Shown: positions 9,160-18,273, numbered from the stretch's first letter. The stretch: 64,000 bases of DNA from Aestuariimicrobium ganziense (GCF_015352975.1 NZ_JACYIZ010000004.1:62001-126000); one strand, 5' to 3'. Notes: generated by a model not told the origin, from the letters alone. Program-made: numbers and translations.

Positions 9160-9957
9160 TCAGACCTTGGCGTACTTGGCGCGGGCGAACGCGTAGAGGC
9201 CATAGGCCGCCAGCCCGAGGCCGACCACGATCAGCAGGATCTGGCCGCCGGGCGCCGACAGCAGCGCCTTGAGCGCACCGTCCAGGCCGCGCGCCTTCTC
9301 GGGGTCGTGGTCGAGCGCTGCCGCGATGAACAGGCCACCGACCACCATCAGGGCCACGCCCTTGGCGATGTAGCCGAACATGGCCAGCTTCTCGATGCCC
9401 TCACCCGGGTTCTCGCGCAGGTCCTCGCGGAACTTGCGCTTCCAGCCCTTGTAGATGTGGTAGCCGCCGATGCCGAGCACACCGAGCCCGACCACGACCA
9501 CCAGCACCACGCCGCCGGGGGCCTCCATCAGCTTCTGGGTGAAGTCCTTGGTCTGGTCTCCGCTGGACGAGCCACTGGCCCGTACGAACCCCAGCGCCGA
9601 CCAGCCCACGGCCAGGTAGGCGATGAACTTTCCGCCAGCCTTCAGTCGGTCGGTGAGCTCCGGCCCACGGATGGCCTCGGTCAGCTGCCAGATCGCCAGC
9701 AAAGCGAAACCGACCACCGCCACGATCAGCAACACCTTGCCGAGTGTGTTGTCGGCCAGCATGCCGAAGGCACCGGACTGGTCGGCCGACTCCGACGAGC
9801 TGCCTAGGGCCAGCTGGATCGCGAGCCACCCGAGCAGCAGGTGGACGATGCCATTGGCGGCATAACCCAGCCGTGCCCCCCACTCGACGACCGGGTGGTC
9901 GCCGGCCTTGCTCACGGTCTGCTCGGCCTGCTGCTTCGCCTGTTGCGCGTCGGTCAT
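9160..9957 (-). CDS. DUF1206 membrane protein
   Basis: The 265-residue integral membrane protein has six hydrophobic segments arranged as three helix pairs. Each pair begins with a variant of GYxAxGxxxxxxG (ARLGYAANGIVHLLLGWLA, GGKFIAYLAVGWSALGF, AMFGYIAKGVALMVVGG). That triple repeat defines DUF1206. Its function is unknown; homologues are widespread in actinobacteria. The ATG at 9957 is preferred to a GTG six bases upstream. It converges on arsC and is not obviously part of the arsenic system. Confidence 0.9.
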   Translation of the reverse strand: MTDAQQAKQQAEQTVSKAGDHPVVEWGARLGYAANGIVHLLLGWLAIQLALGSSSESADQSGAFGMLADNTLGKVLLIVAVVGFALLAIWQLTEAIRGPELTDRLKAGGKFIAYLAVGWSALGFVRASGSSSGDQTKDFTQKLMEAPGGVVLVVVVGLGVLGIGGYHIYKGWKRKFREDLRENPGEGIEKLAMFGYIAKGVALMVVGGLFIAAALDHDPEKARGLDGALKALLSAPGGQILLIVVGLGLAAYGLYAFARAKYAKV

Positions 9958-10048
9958 GGGCACAGTGTGTCGTCCCCGGAACCCCCGCAGGGGTGAAGTC
10001 GGCGTGGAGTACCCGAAGGTAGGTGTGAACAGGCCCTACCCTGTGCGG

Positions 10049-10882
10049 ATGGACGCCGATCAAGCCCCGGAACCGCACGTCGCGCAGCGCGCCGCTGACG
10101 AGGTGCGGGTCTGGAACCCGTGGTCGTTCGCCATCGGCCTGATCATGCTGGTCGGCGGGGTGCTCCTGGCCCGCGAGGCCGGGAGACTCGACCCCCACAG
10201 CACCGGCGAGTACGCGCTGGGCCAGTGGATGTTCGAGCATCGCAGCAGGCCCGTCGACCTGTTCGTCCGGGTGCTGGAGTTCATCGGTGGGCCCAAGTTC
10301 GTCCCGTACGCCCTGGTGGTGCTCGGACTGGTGCTGATCCTGATGAAGCGGCGGATCATGGGCCTGCTGGCCTGGCTGATGCCTGCCCTGGGGTGGCTGC
10401 CGGGCCACTTCGTCAAGAAGTCGTTCCCGCGGGAACGTCCGCCGCAGGCCCTCGAGCCGGTCGTGGTCTACCACGACACGATGAGCTTCCCCAGCGGTCA
10501 CACTGGCTTCGCCACCTCGATCACGATCTTCGCCCTGTTCGCCCTGACCATGTGGGGGCTGCGCAAGTGGTGGATGGTCGCGGTCGGTGTGCTGGTGATC
10601 CTCACCATGGCGTGGTCACGGGTCTACGCCGCCGCCCACTTCTACTTCGACGTCATCGGTGGCGCCGCCCTGGCCGGTGGGACGAGCCTGATGCTCTGGC
10701 CGCTGGCCGCCTGGGCATGGACGACGGCCGAACGTCGCGGAGGCTTCTGGGCCGAGCCGAACAAGGAACTGCCGGCCAAGCGCACCGAGTTGGACGCCGG
10801 GCGCGACGAGGCATCCGGCGATGCTCGTCGGGGTGCCGATGGCGATGAGGTGGACGCGCCGGACCGTACGCTGAGGGCGTGA
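10049..10882 (+). CDS. PAP2-family membrane phosphatase
   Basis: The 277-residue protein belongs to the phosphatidic acid phosphatase type 2 / undecaprenyl-diphosphatase-like family. The three catalytic blocks are visible: KKSFPRERP (KX6RP), PSGHTGFA, and SRVYAAAHFYFDVIGG (SRX5HX3D). Several membrane helices surround them, and a charged hydrophilic tail follows. A TACCCT -10 box lies 7 bases before the ATG, suggesting a leaderless transcript. The stop overlaps the GTG of the next gene. The substrate, a lipid or prenyl phosphate, cannot be told from sequence. Confidence 0.92.
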   Translation: MDADQAPEPHVAQRAADEVRVWNPWSFAIGLIMLVGGVLLAREAGRLDPHSTGEYALGQWMFEHRSRPVDLFVRVLEFIGGPKFVPYALVVLGLVLILMKRRIMGLLAWLMPALGWLPGHFVKKSFPRERPPQALEPVVVYHDTMSFPSGHTGFATSITIFALFALTMWGLRKWWMVAVGVLVILTMAWSRVYAAAHFYFDVIGGAALAGGTSLMLWPLAAWAWTTAERRGGFWAEPNKELPAKRTELDAGRDEASGDARRGADGDEVDAPDRTLRA

Positions 10883-12327
10883 ATCCCCAGTTTCCCCTGC
10901 TGCGCCGGAGTCCCATGGATCTCGGCGACGTCTTCGCCGGCACCTTCGAGGTCTTCAAGAAGAAGTGGGCCTCGTTCCTGTGGATCCAGATCGCGATGAG
11001 CCTGATCATGTTTGCGCTGCTCGCGGCGGCGTCGCTGGTCGTCGTTGCGTTGCTGGGCGGCCTGAGTGCCATGGACGGGAACTGGCGGCCCTCGACAGGC
11101 GGCATCGTCGCGGCGGTTCTGGTCGGGGTGATGGCCTACCTGCTGATCCTGGGGCTGTCGGTGAAGAGCCAGGTGCTGATGATCGCCGCGGGGCGGGAGG
11201 CTGCCGCGGGCGGCGGTCCGACGCTGGGCAGCGTCTGGCGTGACACCCGCGGAACAGTGCGCAGACTGGCTGCGGGCGCGATCGTGGTGATCGCCGGACT
11301 GCTCGTGGCCTACCTGCTGGTCATCGGCCTGTTCGCCCTGGTCATCTACAGCTTGCGCGACCAAGGCGGCGCTGTCGGTCTGCTGGGCCTGCTGTTCCTG
11401 CTCGTGCCCGCCTTCTACGTCGGCATCATCTACCTCAGCATCAAGTTGATCTACACGATCTATGCGGTCGCTCTCGAGGGTCTGAGCCTGTTCGAGGGTT
11501 TCCGGCGGTCGTGGCGTCTCACCCAGGAGAACTTCTGGCGCACCTTCGGCTACCTGTTCGTGGCCGGCTTGGTGCTGCAGGTGCCCAGCTACTTCATCTC
11601 AGGAGTGCTATCCCCAGCAGTGGATTCGCAACGCGAGTCGGGGATCTCGGTCGTGGTCCTGATCCTCTGGAGCCTGCTCATGGCGGCCTACGTGTGGTTC
11701 GCCACCATCTTCCAGAGCCTGTTCACCACCACGATGTACATCGACGCCGTCCAGCGCCGTGGCGAGTGGGTGGCCATGCCCGAGGAACTGGTGCGCAGCC
11801 TCGGTCTGGACTGGCAGCAGCAGGCCCTCAACCAGTCGATGGCGTGGCCGCAGCAACCGACGGTCGGCGGCTCGGCCTGGGGTCAGAACGATCCCTGGAA
11901 CCCGTCGGGATCGGCGTGGGGGCAACCGCCGATGTCGTCGTCCAGCGACCCGCAGGCGCCCTACCCGTGGGCCCAGCAGCCCCAGCAGAACCCGACCCAT
12001 GGCCAGGGCTCCTATCCGCCGTACTCGTCTGGCCCCTACTCGTCCACGCAGTACCCGTCTGACCAGTACCCGTCTGACCAGTACTCGTCGACCCCGTACC
12101 CGTCGACCCCGTACCCGTCCCAGACGCCGAGCGCGCCGAGTCAGTATCCTTCGAGCCAGTACCCGCCGGCCTCGACCCCGCCCACGCTCCCTGCGTCCGA
12201 ATGGGGTCAGCCCCAACCCCCGGCGAGCCAGGACCCCTGGGCACCACCCTCGGCCTCGGACGATCCGTGGCGTCGCCCCACCACCCCCGACGAGCCCGGG
12301 AGTTCGGGCTGGGACAGGAACCGCTGA
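10879..12327 (+). CDS. Multispanning membrane protein with Pro/Ser/Tyr-rich tail
   Basis: This 482-residue protein has a membrane half with about six hydrophobic segments (residues 25-280) that resembles the membrane domain often fused or adjacent to glycerophosphodiesterases. A long low-complexity cytoplasmic or surface tail (about 310-482) is rich in Pro, Ser, Tyr, Gln and Trp and contains YPSDQ/YPST repeats. The GTG overlaps the PAP2 stop; an ATG at 10915 is an alternative. The GDPD gene follows after 2 bases, so a role in phospholipid or teichoic-acid-like turnover is plausible but inferred. Confidence 0.75.
   Translation: MNPQFPLLRRSPMDLGDVFAGTFEVFKKKWASFLWIQIAMSLIMFALLAAASLVVVALLGGLSAMDGNWRPSTGGIVAAVLVGVMAYLLILGLSVKSQVLMIAAGREAAAGGGPTLGSVWRDTRGTVRRLAAGAIVVIAGLLVAYLLVIGLFALVIYSLRDQGGAVGLLGLLFLLVPAFYVGIIYLSIKLIYTIYAVALEGLSLFEGFRRSWRLTQENFWRTFGYLFVAGLVLQVPSYFISGVLSPAVDSQRESGISVVVLILWSLLMAAYVWFATIFQSLFTTTMYIDAVQRRGEWVAMPEELVRSLGLDWQQQALNQSMAWPQQPTVGGSAWGQNDPWNPSGSAWGQPPMSSSSDPQAPYPWAQQPQQNPTHGQGSYPPYSSGPYSSTQYPSDQYPSDQYSSTPYPSTPYPSQTPSAPSQYPSSQYPPASTPPTLPASEWGQPQPPASQDPWAPPSASDDPWRRPTTPDEPGSSGWDRNR
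12045..12135 (+). repeat. In-frame short tandem repeats in the membrane-protein tail
   Basis: Units of 15 bases (coding TYPSDQ-, YPST- and YPSQ-like pentapeptides) are repeated about six times. The best copies are TACCCGTCTGACCAG twice and TACCCGTCGACCCCG twice. All are in frame, so unit number can change without breaking the gene. Confidence 0.7.
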
Positions 12328-12329
12328 CC

Positions 12330-13055
12330 ATGACTACGATCTGGGCCCACCGAGGCGCCAGTGCCGACGCCCCCGAGAACACGCTGTCGGCCTTCGAGTT
12401 GGCCGTCGAGCAGGGCGCCGACGGCGTCGAACTCGACGTGCAGCTCACCAGCGACGGTGAGGTGGTGGTCTGCCACGACGAGACCATCGACCGCACCAGC
12501 GACGGCTCCGGCGCGATCGCCACGATGACCTTGGACGAGTTGCGTCGTCACGACTTCTCCAACGGCATGGCTGGGTACGCCGGCACGACGATTCCCACCC
12601 TGCGTGAGGTCTACGAACTGCTCGCCCCGACCGGCATGGTCATCAACGTCGAACTGAAGAACACCATCGAGGCCTACCCCGGGCTCGAGGAGGCCGTCGA
12701 GGCGCTCACCGCCACCATGAACCTGACCGGCCGGGTGGTCTACTCGTCCTTCAACCACCTCAGCCTGCGCTCGATCGCGGGGGCGGGAACCCAGGTGCGG
12801 CTGGCTGCCCTGCACCAGGACATGCTGTGCGAGCCGTGGCGCTACGCCGCCGACGTGGGGCTCCAGGCGCTGCATCCCTACTGGGGCATGGTCATCCGGA
12901 TGCCGGAGTACGTCGAGCAGGCGCACGCGCTGGGTCTGGCAGTCAACGTCTGGACCGTGGACGAGCCCGAGCACCTGCGGGCGGTGGCCGCTGCCGGCGT
13001 CGACGCGATCATCACCAATGTGCCCGCCCGGGCGCGTGAGGTGCTGGCCGGCTGA
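12330..13055 (+). CDS. Glycerophosphodiester phosphodiesterase
   Basis: The 241-residue enzyme hydrolyses glycerophosphodiesters to sn-glycerol-3-phosphate and an alcohol. Catalytic and metal motifs are HRGASADAPENT (His, Arg, Glu), VELDVQLTSDG and VVCHDETIDRT. This is a complete GDPD barrel of normal bacterial length. No signal peptide is seen, so the enzyme is cytoplasmic or acts with the upstream membrane protein. The start is the ATG 2 bases after that gene, within a PAP2 - membrane protein - GDPD cluster. Confidence 0.93.
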   Translation: MTTIWAHRGASADAPENTLSAFELAVEQGADGVELDVQLTSDGEVVVCHDETIDRTSDGSGAIATMTLDELRRHDFSNGMAGYAGTTIPTLREVYELLAPTGMVINVELKNTIEAYPGLEEAVEALTATMNLTGRVVYSSFNHLSLRSIAGAGTQVRLAALHQDMLCEPWRYAADVGLQALHPYWGMVIRMPEYVEQAHALGLAVNVWTVDEPEHLRAVAAAGVDAIITNVPARAREVLAG

Positions 13056-13104
13056 GCGGTTCTGCGCGGCTGAGCGGTTCTGCGCGGGTGGGCTGTTCTG
13101 CGCG
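13051..13104. repeat. Three tandem 18-bp repeats at the GDPD stop
   Basis: The unit GCTGAGCGGTTCTGCGCG is present twice perfectly (13051-13068, 13069-13086) and a third time with three changes (13087-13104). The first unit contains the GDPD stop codon, so a TGA recurs 18 bases later in the same frame. Confidence 0.9.
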
Positions 13105-13133
13105 GGTGGGCGCAACCCTCGCCGGCTGGTGTG

Positions 13134-13790
13134 TCAGTCGTCCTCTTCGCCGATGGCGCGGCGCACGACTCCCACTCCGCCCCAGACGGCCATGCCCTTG
13201 ACCCGCACCCGCGGACCCTTGGGATTGGTCGGCTGGGTCTTGGAACGGCCCCGCGGATCCCATCCGAAGCCGCCCATGAAGCCGAAGCCCTCGACCACCA
13301 CATCGGTGTCGGGACCGACGATGATCTCGACACCCCCCATGAAGGCCCACGCATTGACGATGACCTCGTTGCTGGTGTGCACGGCCTGCCGCAGGTCGAG
13401 GCTGACCCCGCCCATGACGGCGACGCTGGTGTGACGAGGCCCGACGACCCATCGTCCGACCCGATCCTGGCCGCTGAACACCCCCACCGAGAGGCCGTTG
13501 GGCGTGGCCGACGGGTCGTAGCGCATGCCGACCTCGGTGGAACCGGCCGGCGCAGCCGGGACGACCGGTCGTTCCTCAGCCGGACGGACCAACTGGGCCG
13601 ACGGGGCCGCACCGCCCAGGTCGGCGAGCACCCCACCCAACTCGTCGAGGTAGCGGGCGCCCATCACGGTGGCGCTGCGCTCCTCGAACTCGTCGTGGTC
13701 GAGCTTGCCCTCGGCATAGGCCTGCGCGAGGGCCTCGGTGACCCGCGAACGGTCGTCGTGCCCGGCCCGGATGCGGGGTGAATCGGTCAT
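13134..13790 (-). CDS. DUF1707 protein with LiaF-like C-terminal domain
   Basis: The 218-residue protein has an N-terminal DUF1707 (SHOCT-like) domain, residues 1-55, with RAGHDDRSRVTEALAQAY and EGKLDHDEFEERS. The C-terminal half has the glycine-rich beta pattern of LiaF-type cell-wall-stress response proteins (GVSLDLRQAV, FMGGVEIIVGPDTDVV). Such proteins are common in actinobacteria with no settled function. A TAGGCT -10 box lies 7 bases before the ATG, so the mRNA is probably leaderless. Confidence 0.87.
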   Translation of the reverse strand: MTDSPRIRAGHDDRSRVTEALAQAYAEGKLDHDEFEERSATVMGARYLDELGGVLADLGGAAPSAQLVRPAEERPVVPAAPAGSTEVGMRYDPSATPNGLSVGVFSGQDRVGRWVVGPRHTSVAVMGGVSLDLRQAVHTSNEVIVNAWAFMGGVEIIVGPDTDVVVEGFGFMGGFGWDPRGRSKTQPTNPKGPRVRVKGMAVWGGVGVVRRAIGEEDD

Positions 13791-13815
13791 GAGCCCCAGC
13801 CTAGGACGTCGGCGC

Positions 13816-15855
13816 TCACGCGTTGACCGGAAGGTGCTTGCCCCAGAACTCCAAGATCTTCTCGAAGCGCTGGCGGCGGTGCCACGGGGTGCCAGAGCGC
13901 GACAACTCGTGGTTCTCGCCCGGGAAGACCAGGATCTCGGCGTCCACCCCTGCCTGCTTGAGCCGGGCGTAGTAGGTCAGGCCCTGCTGCAGCGGGCAGC
14001 GCAGGTCGAGTTCGGAGTGCAGCACCAGCGTCGGCGTGGTCACCTGGCCGGTGAGCAGCATCGGTGACTGACGGTTCATCTCCTCGTCCGTGTTGCCCTG
14101 GTACTGGCCCGCGAAGAACCAACCGATGTCGGACGAGCCGACGAAGCTGACCCCGTCGAGGAAGCCACGTTCGACGATCGCGCCGGCCCAGCGGTGGTCG
14201 TGGGCGATGATCCAGGCGGTCATGTAGCCGCCGTAGGACCCACCCATGACCCCGACCCGGTCACCGTCGAGGGCGTCGTCGGCCGCCACCGCCTGGTCGA
14301 GGAAGCTCAGGATGTCGACCATGTCGAGGTTGCCCATGTCGCCCTTGATCGCCTTCCCGTGGTCGCTGCCGTAGCCGGACGAGCCGCGCGGGTTGCAGGC
14401 CACCACCGCGTACCCAGCCTCGACGTAGACCTGGAACTCATCGAAGTAGTGGTCGGTGTAGGCGGCGTAGGGGCCGCCGTGGATGTTGAGCAGCACCGGG
14501 TGGGGTCCCTCGCCGGAAGGCTTGAGCACCCAGCCGTGCACCGGGGTACCATCAGGGCTGGTGGCGGTGAACTCGACTGGTTCGACGACGGTGGTCTGCT
14601 CGCGCAGGTCGGCGCAGAAGTCGGTGAGCAGCTTGGCCTTGCCCTTGCCGGTGATCCGGACGACGTCTCCGGTCGAGCCGGTGTCAGCGACGGTGGCGTA
14701 GAGCTGGCCGCCGGCCTCGGCCGCACCCAGCACGTAGTGGGGGCCGTCGTGCACGACGCTGACGTCGCCGTCGGCGCGCACCTTGAGCAGGCGGGTCGAG
14801 CCGCGGTGCCCGTCGACCAGCAGCACCGCGTCGTCGCCGATCGGGGTGAGGGAGGAGTCCGGCGTGACCGCGGGGTCGGTGAGCTGGGTGGCGGTGCCGC
14901 CCTCGGCGGGCATCACCCAGACGCCGCCGTGGTGCCCGACGAAGTCCAGGCCGTCCTCGCCCAGGTCGCGGGCGAGCATGAACAGGTGCTCGGCGTTGTT
15001 CGAGAAGGTGGCGCCACCGGCGGAGGTCAGCGCCTTGGGGCGCCCGGTGTTGGTCAGCCGCTTCGGCTTGCCACCGGTGGGCGCGCTGGCCTTGCCGGTG
15101 ATCGGGATGCGGTAGAGGTCGCTGACGAGGTCGTTCTCACGACTGTCGTGCGCCGCACCCGAGACGATGATCGCCTTGCCGTCGGGGGTGAAGGTGGGCT
15201 CGGACCAGTCGATCTCGTCGTCGGTGAGCCGGGCAGCGACCGGCACCAACGGGTTCGGCGGGGTCTCGCCCGACTCCTTGGCGGCCTCGGCGGCGGCCTT
15301 GGCCGCTCGACCCTTCGGCTTGACCGGGGGCTCGGCGTCGAGGTCGGGCACGTCGATCAGGAAGACCTGCGAGGGGCGACCGTTCAGCCAGCCCAGTCCG
15401 TTGAACTGCAGCCGGTTGCCGGTGAAGTGGCGGGGGTCCTCGAGGTTCGCGGGGATGTCGTCGTCGGTGCCGTAGCGGCCCTGCTCGGGCACCCGGGTGG
15501 TGTAGACCAGCCGGGCTCCGTCGGGTGAGAAGGCGAACGCGCTGACCCCGAGCTTGGCATCGGTGATCACCATCGGCTCACCACCGTCGGCCCTGACCAG
15601 GGCCACCTGGGGCGGCCCACCCGCGGCGCGCAGGAAGCCGATCACATCGCCGTCGGGCGAGAACTGTGGCGCGAAGTCGTTGAGCCCTCGGGTGATTCGA
15701 CGGGGCGCGCCCTTGCGCGGCACCCGCCACAACTGGCTGAGCGAGGAGTCGATGTCGAAGTCAGGACGAGCCACCGACACCACCGCCCAGTCACCGGAGG
15801 GGTGCACGGACGGGGCAGACACGGTACGCAGCAGCGGAAGTTGGTCAGGGCGCAT
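13816..15855 (-). CDS. S9-family serine peptidase (acylaminoacyl / dipeptidyl peptidase type)
   Basis: The 679-residue cytoplasmic peptidase has an N-terminal WD40/TolB-like beta-propeller (about 1-400) that limits access to small peptides, and a C-terminal alpha/beta hydrolase. The nucleophile lies in MGGSYGGYMTAW (Ser near residue 540). The aspartate is in HSELDLRCP and the histidine in GENHELSR. HGGPYAAYTDHYFDEFQ is the usual oxyanion block. A TAGGGT -10 box 6 bases before the ATG suggests a leaderless transcript. It runs divergently from the YCII gene with a hairpin repeat between. Confidence 0.94.
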   Translation of the reverse strand: MRPDQLPLLRTVSAPSVHPSGDWAVVSVARPDFDIDSSLSQLWRVPRKGAPRRITRGLNDFAPQFSPDGDVIGFLRAAGGPPQVALVRADGGEPMVITDAKLGVSAFAFSPDGARLVYTTRVPEQGRYGTDDDIPANLEDPRHFTGNRLQFNGLGWLNGRPSQVFLIDVPDLDAEPPVKPKGRAAKAAAEAAKESGETPPNPLVPVAARLTDDEIDWSEPTFTPDGKAIIVSGAAHDSRENDLVSDLYRIPITGKASAPTGGKPKRLTNTGRPKALTSAGGATFSNNAEHLFMLARDLGEDGLDFVGHHGGVWVMPAEGGTATQLTDPAVTPDSSLTPIGDDAVLLVDGHRGSTRLLKVRADGDVSVVHDGPHYVLGAAEAGGQLYATVADTGSTGDVVRITGKGKAKLLTDFCADLREQTTVVEPVEFTATSPDGTPVHGWVLKPSGEGPHPVLLNIHGGPYAAYTDHYFDEFQVYVEAGYAVVACNPRGSSGYGSDHGKAIKGDMGNLDMVDILSFLDQAVAADDALDGDRVGVMGGSYGGYMTAWIIAHDHRWAGAIVERGFLDGVSFVGSSDIGWFFAGQYQGNTDEEMNRQSPMLLTGQVTTPTLVLHSELDLRCPLQQGLTYYARLKQAGVDAEILVFPGENHELSRSGTPWHRRQRFEKILEFWGKHLPVNA

Positions 15856-15925
15856 GAGTTGACCCTATCGATCGGGCCAGCGCCGAGCAGATGAGGCGTC
15901 GTCTTGGCCGAGCTTGGCGGTCGAG

Positions 15926-16003
15926 TGATGGTTTCGTGCCACGCGATCCGGGGAAAGTTCCGAAATCGGCCGAAATGGCCGATCCCGTGGCACGAAACCA
16001 TCA
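15926..16003 (-). repeat. 78-bp hairpin element, copy 1
   Basis: Two 23-base arms beginning TGATGGTTTCGTGCCACG pair with one mismatch around a 32-base centre. The second copy is at 41646-41723. The centres also match when this copy is read on the minus strand (GGCCGATTTCGG and ACTTTC blocks), so the copies are true homologues in opposite orientation. It lies between the divergent S9 peptidase and YCII genes. Confidence 0.9.
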
Positions 16004-16018
16004 GGTGCTCGCCGTGAC

Positions 16019-16045
16019 CGTCGAATCTGGCGAGCCTGTTCCGTC
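16019..16045 (+). promoter_or_regulatory. Candidate ECF42-type promoter of the YCII gene
   Basis: CGTCGA (16019-16024), a 17-base spacer and CGTC (16042-16045) precede the YCII gene by about 50 bases. The same arrangement and much of the spacer recur before the DGPF gene at 54.8 kb, next to an ECF42-like sigma factor. The pattern agrees with the reported ECF42 consensus as I recall it. Confidence 0.65.
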
Positions 16046-16094
16046 ATCACTGCAGGAGGGGGCGATCCACGCCCCCGACAGAGAGGATGGGACC

Positions 16095-16424
16095 ATGCCC
16101 TTGTACGCAGTGTTCCTGCACCACCCCGCCGACCAGCCCGAGGGGGAGTCCGACGAGGCTGCCCTGGCCGAACACGACGCGCACGGTGCTGAACTGAGTG
16201 CGAGCGGCCGGCTGCGATTCGCAGCCCCGCTGGCAGACCCGGCCGAGACGGTGAGCGTGCGTGGGGGTGAGGTGGTCGCGGGACCCTACACCGAGACCTC
16301 TGAGGTGGTCGTCGGCTTCTACGTGATCGAGGCCGACGACCTCGACGCGGCGGTGGCGGTGGCCAGGCAGAACCCGATCAACCACCAGGGTGGCGGGGTC
16401 GAGGTGCGCCCGGTCGCTGGTTGA
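16095..16424 (+). CDS. YCII / DGPF-family protein
   Basis: The 109-residue protein has the YCII-related ferredoxin-like fold: MPLYAVFLHH at the start and the signature variant AGPYTETSEVVVGFYVIEA (DGPFAETKE in typical members). The precise activity of this family is unknown. The ATG follows GAGAGG. The stop codon falls in GCTGGTTGAG, the start of a dispersed repeat copy. The promoter matches that of the sigma-linked DGPF gene at 54.4 kb, so the two are probably one regulon. Confidence 0.85.
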   Translation: MPLYAVFLHHPADQPEGESDEAALAEHDAHGAELSASGRLRFAAPLADPAETVSVRGGEVVAGPYTETSEVVVGFYVIEADDLDAAVAVARQNPINHQGGGVEVRPVAG

Positions 16425-16479
16425 GGGAGGTGGTACCGGCGATGGTGGTCTCGAGACGCTCCTTGGTCGCTCCCCGACC
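16411..16479. repeat. Dispersed GGTTGAG/GTCTCGAGAC repeat, degenerate pair
   Basis: GGTCGCTGGTTGAGGGAGG is followed by GGTCTCGAGACGCTCC and GGTCGCTCCCCGACC. These are the two ends of the dispersed family seen elsewhere in the window. The first end contains the YCII stop codon. Confidence 0.6.
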
Positions 16480-16508
16480 GACGACCCGACCGGCGGTAGC
16501 GTCGCGCC

Positions 16509-18245
16509 ATGAGTGCTGGACGCCCGGCGACCGCCGCCACCCTCGCCGTGCGCGAGATGCGTGACTTCGTCCTCGAGAACACCGCCGACTACGAGAAGCT
16601 GCGGGCCGGCTTCGAGTGGCCCCGACTCGAGGAGTTCAACTTCGGACTGGAGTGGTTTGACGTCGTCGCCGGCGAGCACCCCGACCGGATCGCGGTCAAG
16701 ATCGTCGAGGACGACCTCACCGAGTCACAGATCAGCTACGGCGAGCTCGCAGCCCGCTCCGACCAGGTCGCCAACTGGCTCATCGACCTGGGCATGCAGC
16801 GCGGCGACACCATGATCGTGATGCTGCACAACACCATCGAACTGTGGGAGGTGCTGCTCGGCCTCACCAAGATGGGCGCAGTCGCCATCCCCACCTCGAC
16901 CCTGGTCTCTGAGGTCGACCTGGCCTGGCGCATCGAGACCGCCCAGGCCCGGTTCGCGATCGCCCCGAACGACCTGCTCGCCAAGTTCTCGCAGGTGCCA
17001 CAGGGACGCATCGTCTCGATCGGCATCGGTGAAGACCTGCCCGAGGGGTGGGTCGACTATCGCGACTCGTCCCGCGCCGCCACCGAGTTCGAGCCCAGCG
17101 CCCCGACCAAGGCCGATGACCTCTGCCTGCTCTACTTCACCTCGGGCACCACGTGGCGTCCCAAGCTGGTCGAGCACACCCACGTCTCGTACCCAGTCGG
17201 GCACCTGTCGACGATGTACTGGCTGGGGGTTCGTCCCGGCGACGTGCACCTCAACATCAGCTCCCCCGGCTGGGGCAAGCACGCCTGGTCGAACTTCTAC
17301 AGCCCGTTCCTGGCTCAGGCCACTGTGTTCATCTTCAACTTCAACCGGTTCCACGCCGAGACCCTGATGCAGATCATGGACACCCACGAGGTGTCGTCGT
17401 TCTGCGCGCCTCCGACGGTGTGGCGGATGCTGATCCAGGCCGACCTGTCGAAGCTCACCAAGCCGCCGCGTGAACTGGTCGGTGCGGGTGAGGCGCTCAA
17501 CCCCGAGGTGATCAACAAGGTCCGCGCTGCGTGGGGCAACACGATTCGCGACGGCTACGGCCAGACCGAGATGACCTGTTCGATCGGCAACGGCCCCGGT
17601 CAGCCGATCACCCTCGGCGCCATGGGACGACCGATGCCCGGCTACCAAGTCGCCCTGCTCGACACCGCCACCGAAGAGGTGATCGAGGGTGTTGGTGAGG
17701 GTGAGATCTGCCTCGACCTGTCCAGCCCCAACATCGCCCTGATGCGCGGCTACCACGACGACCAGGCGATGACCGACCAGGCCAGGCGCAACGGCTACTA
17801 CCACACCGGTGACGTGGGACGACGCAACGACGACGGCTCCATCACCTACGTCGGTCGGGCCGACGACGTGTTCAAGGCGTCGCACTACAAGATCTCTCCG
17901 TTCGAGCTCGAGTCGGCGCTGATGCTGCACGACGCCGTGGCCGAGTGTGCGGTGGTCGCCTCACCGGACGAGCTGCGCGGAAACGTGCCCAAGGCCTACG
18001 TGCTGCTCGCCCAGGGGCATGCCGCGGACGCCGACGTGGCGCGCTCGATCTTCGTCCACGCCCGCCAGTACCTCAACGGCTACCAACTCGTGCGCATCAT
18101 CGAGTTCGTCGAGGAGTTGCCCAAGACGGTCAGCTCCAAGATCCGCCGGGTCGAACTGCGCGAGGCCGAGGCCCAGCGGGTGGCCAGCGGCAGCACCGAC
18201 CGGCAGTGGTTCGAGCGCGCACTGCGCCGCAGCACGTCGCAGTGA
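16509..18245 (+). CDS. AMP-forming acyl-CoA synthetase
   Basis: The 578-residue enzyme activates a carboxylic acid to its acyl-CoA through an acyl-adenylate. ANL-superfamily motifs are in order: P-loop TSGTTWRPK (about residue 212), YGQTEMT (A5), YHTGDVGRR (A7) and the C-terminal catalytic lysine region KTVSSKIRR. The overall pattern fits the acetyl/medium-chain synthetase branch. The P-loop is odd: tryptophan replaces the usual Gly or Ser (TSGTT[G/S]xPK). A TAGCGT -10 box 7 bases before the ATG suggests leaderless translation. Substrate is unknown. Confidence 0.9.
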   Translation: MSAGRPATAATLAVREMRDFVLENTADYEKLRAGFEWPRLEEFNFGLEWFDVVAGEHPDRIAVKIVEDDLTESQISYGELAARSDQVANWLIDLGMQRGDTMIVMLHNTIELWEVLLGLTKMGAVAIPTSTLVSEVDLAWRIETAQARFAIAPNDLLAKFSQVPQGRIVSIGIGEDLPEGWVDYRDSSRAATEFEPSAPTKADDLCLLYFTSGTTWRPKLVEHTHVSYPVGHLSTMYWLGVRPGDVHLNISSPGWGKHAWSNFYSPFLAQATVFIFNFNRFHAETLMQIMDTHEVSSFCAPPTVWRMLIQADLSKLTKPPRELVGAGEALNPEVINKVRAAWGNTIRDGYGQTEMTCSIGNGPGQPITLGAMGRPMPGYQVALLDTATEEVIEGVGEGEICLDLSSPNIALMRGYHDDQAMTDQARRNGYYHTGDVGRRNDDGSITYVGRADDVFKASHYKISPFELESALMLHDAVAECAVVASPDELRGNVPKAYVLLAQGHAADADVARSIFVHARQYLNGYQLVRIIEFVEELPKTVSSKIRRVELREAEAQRVASGSTDRQWFERALRRSTSQ

Positions 18246-18273
18246 CGGGGCTGGGCGCGGGCGGCGACGCCGG

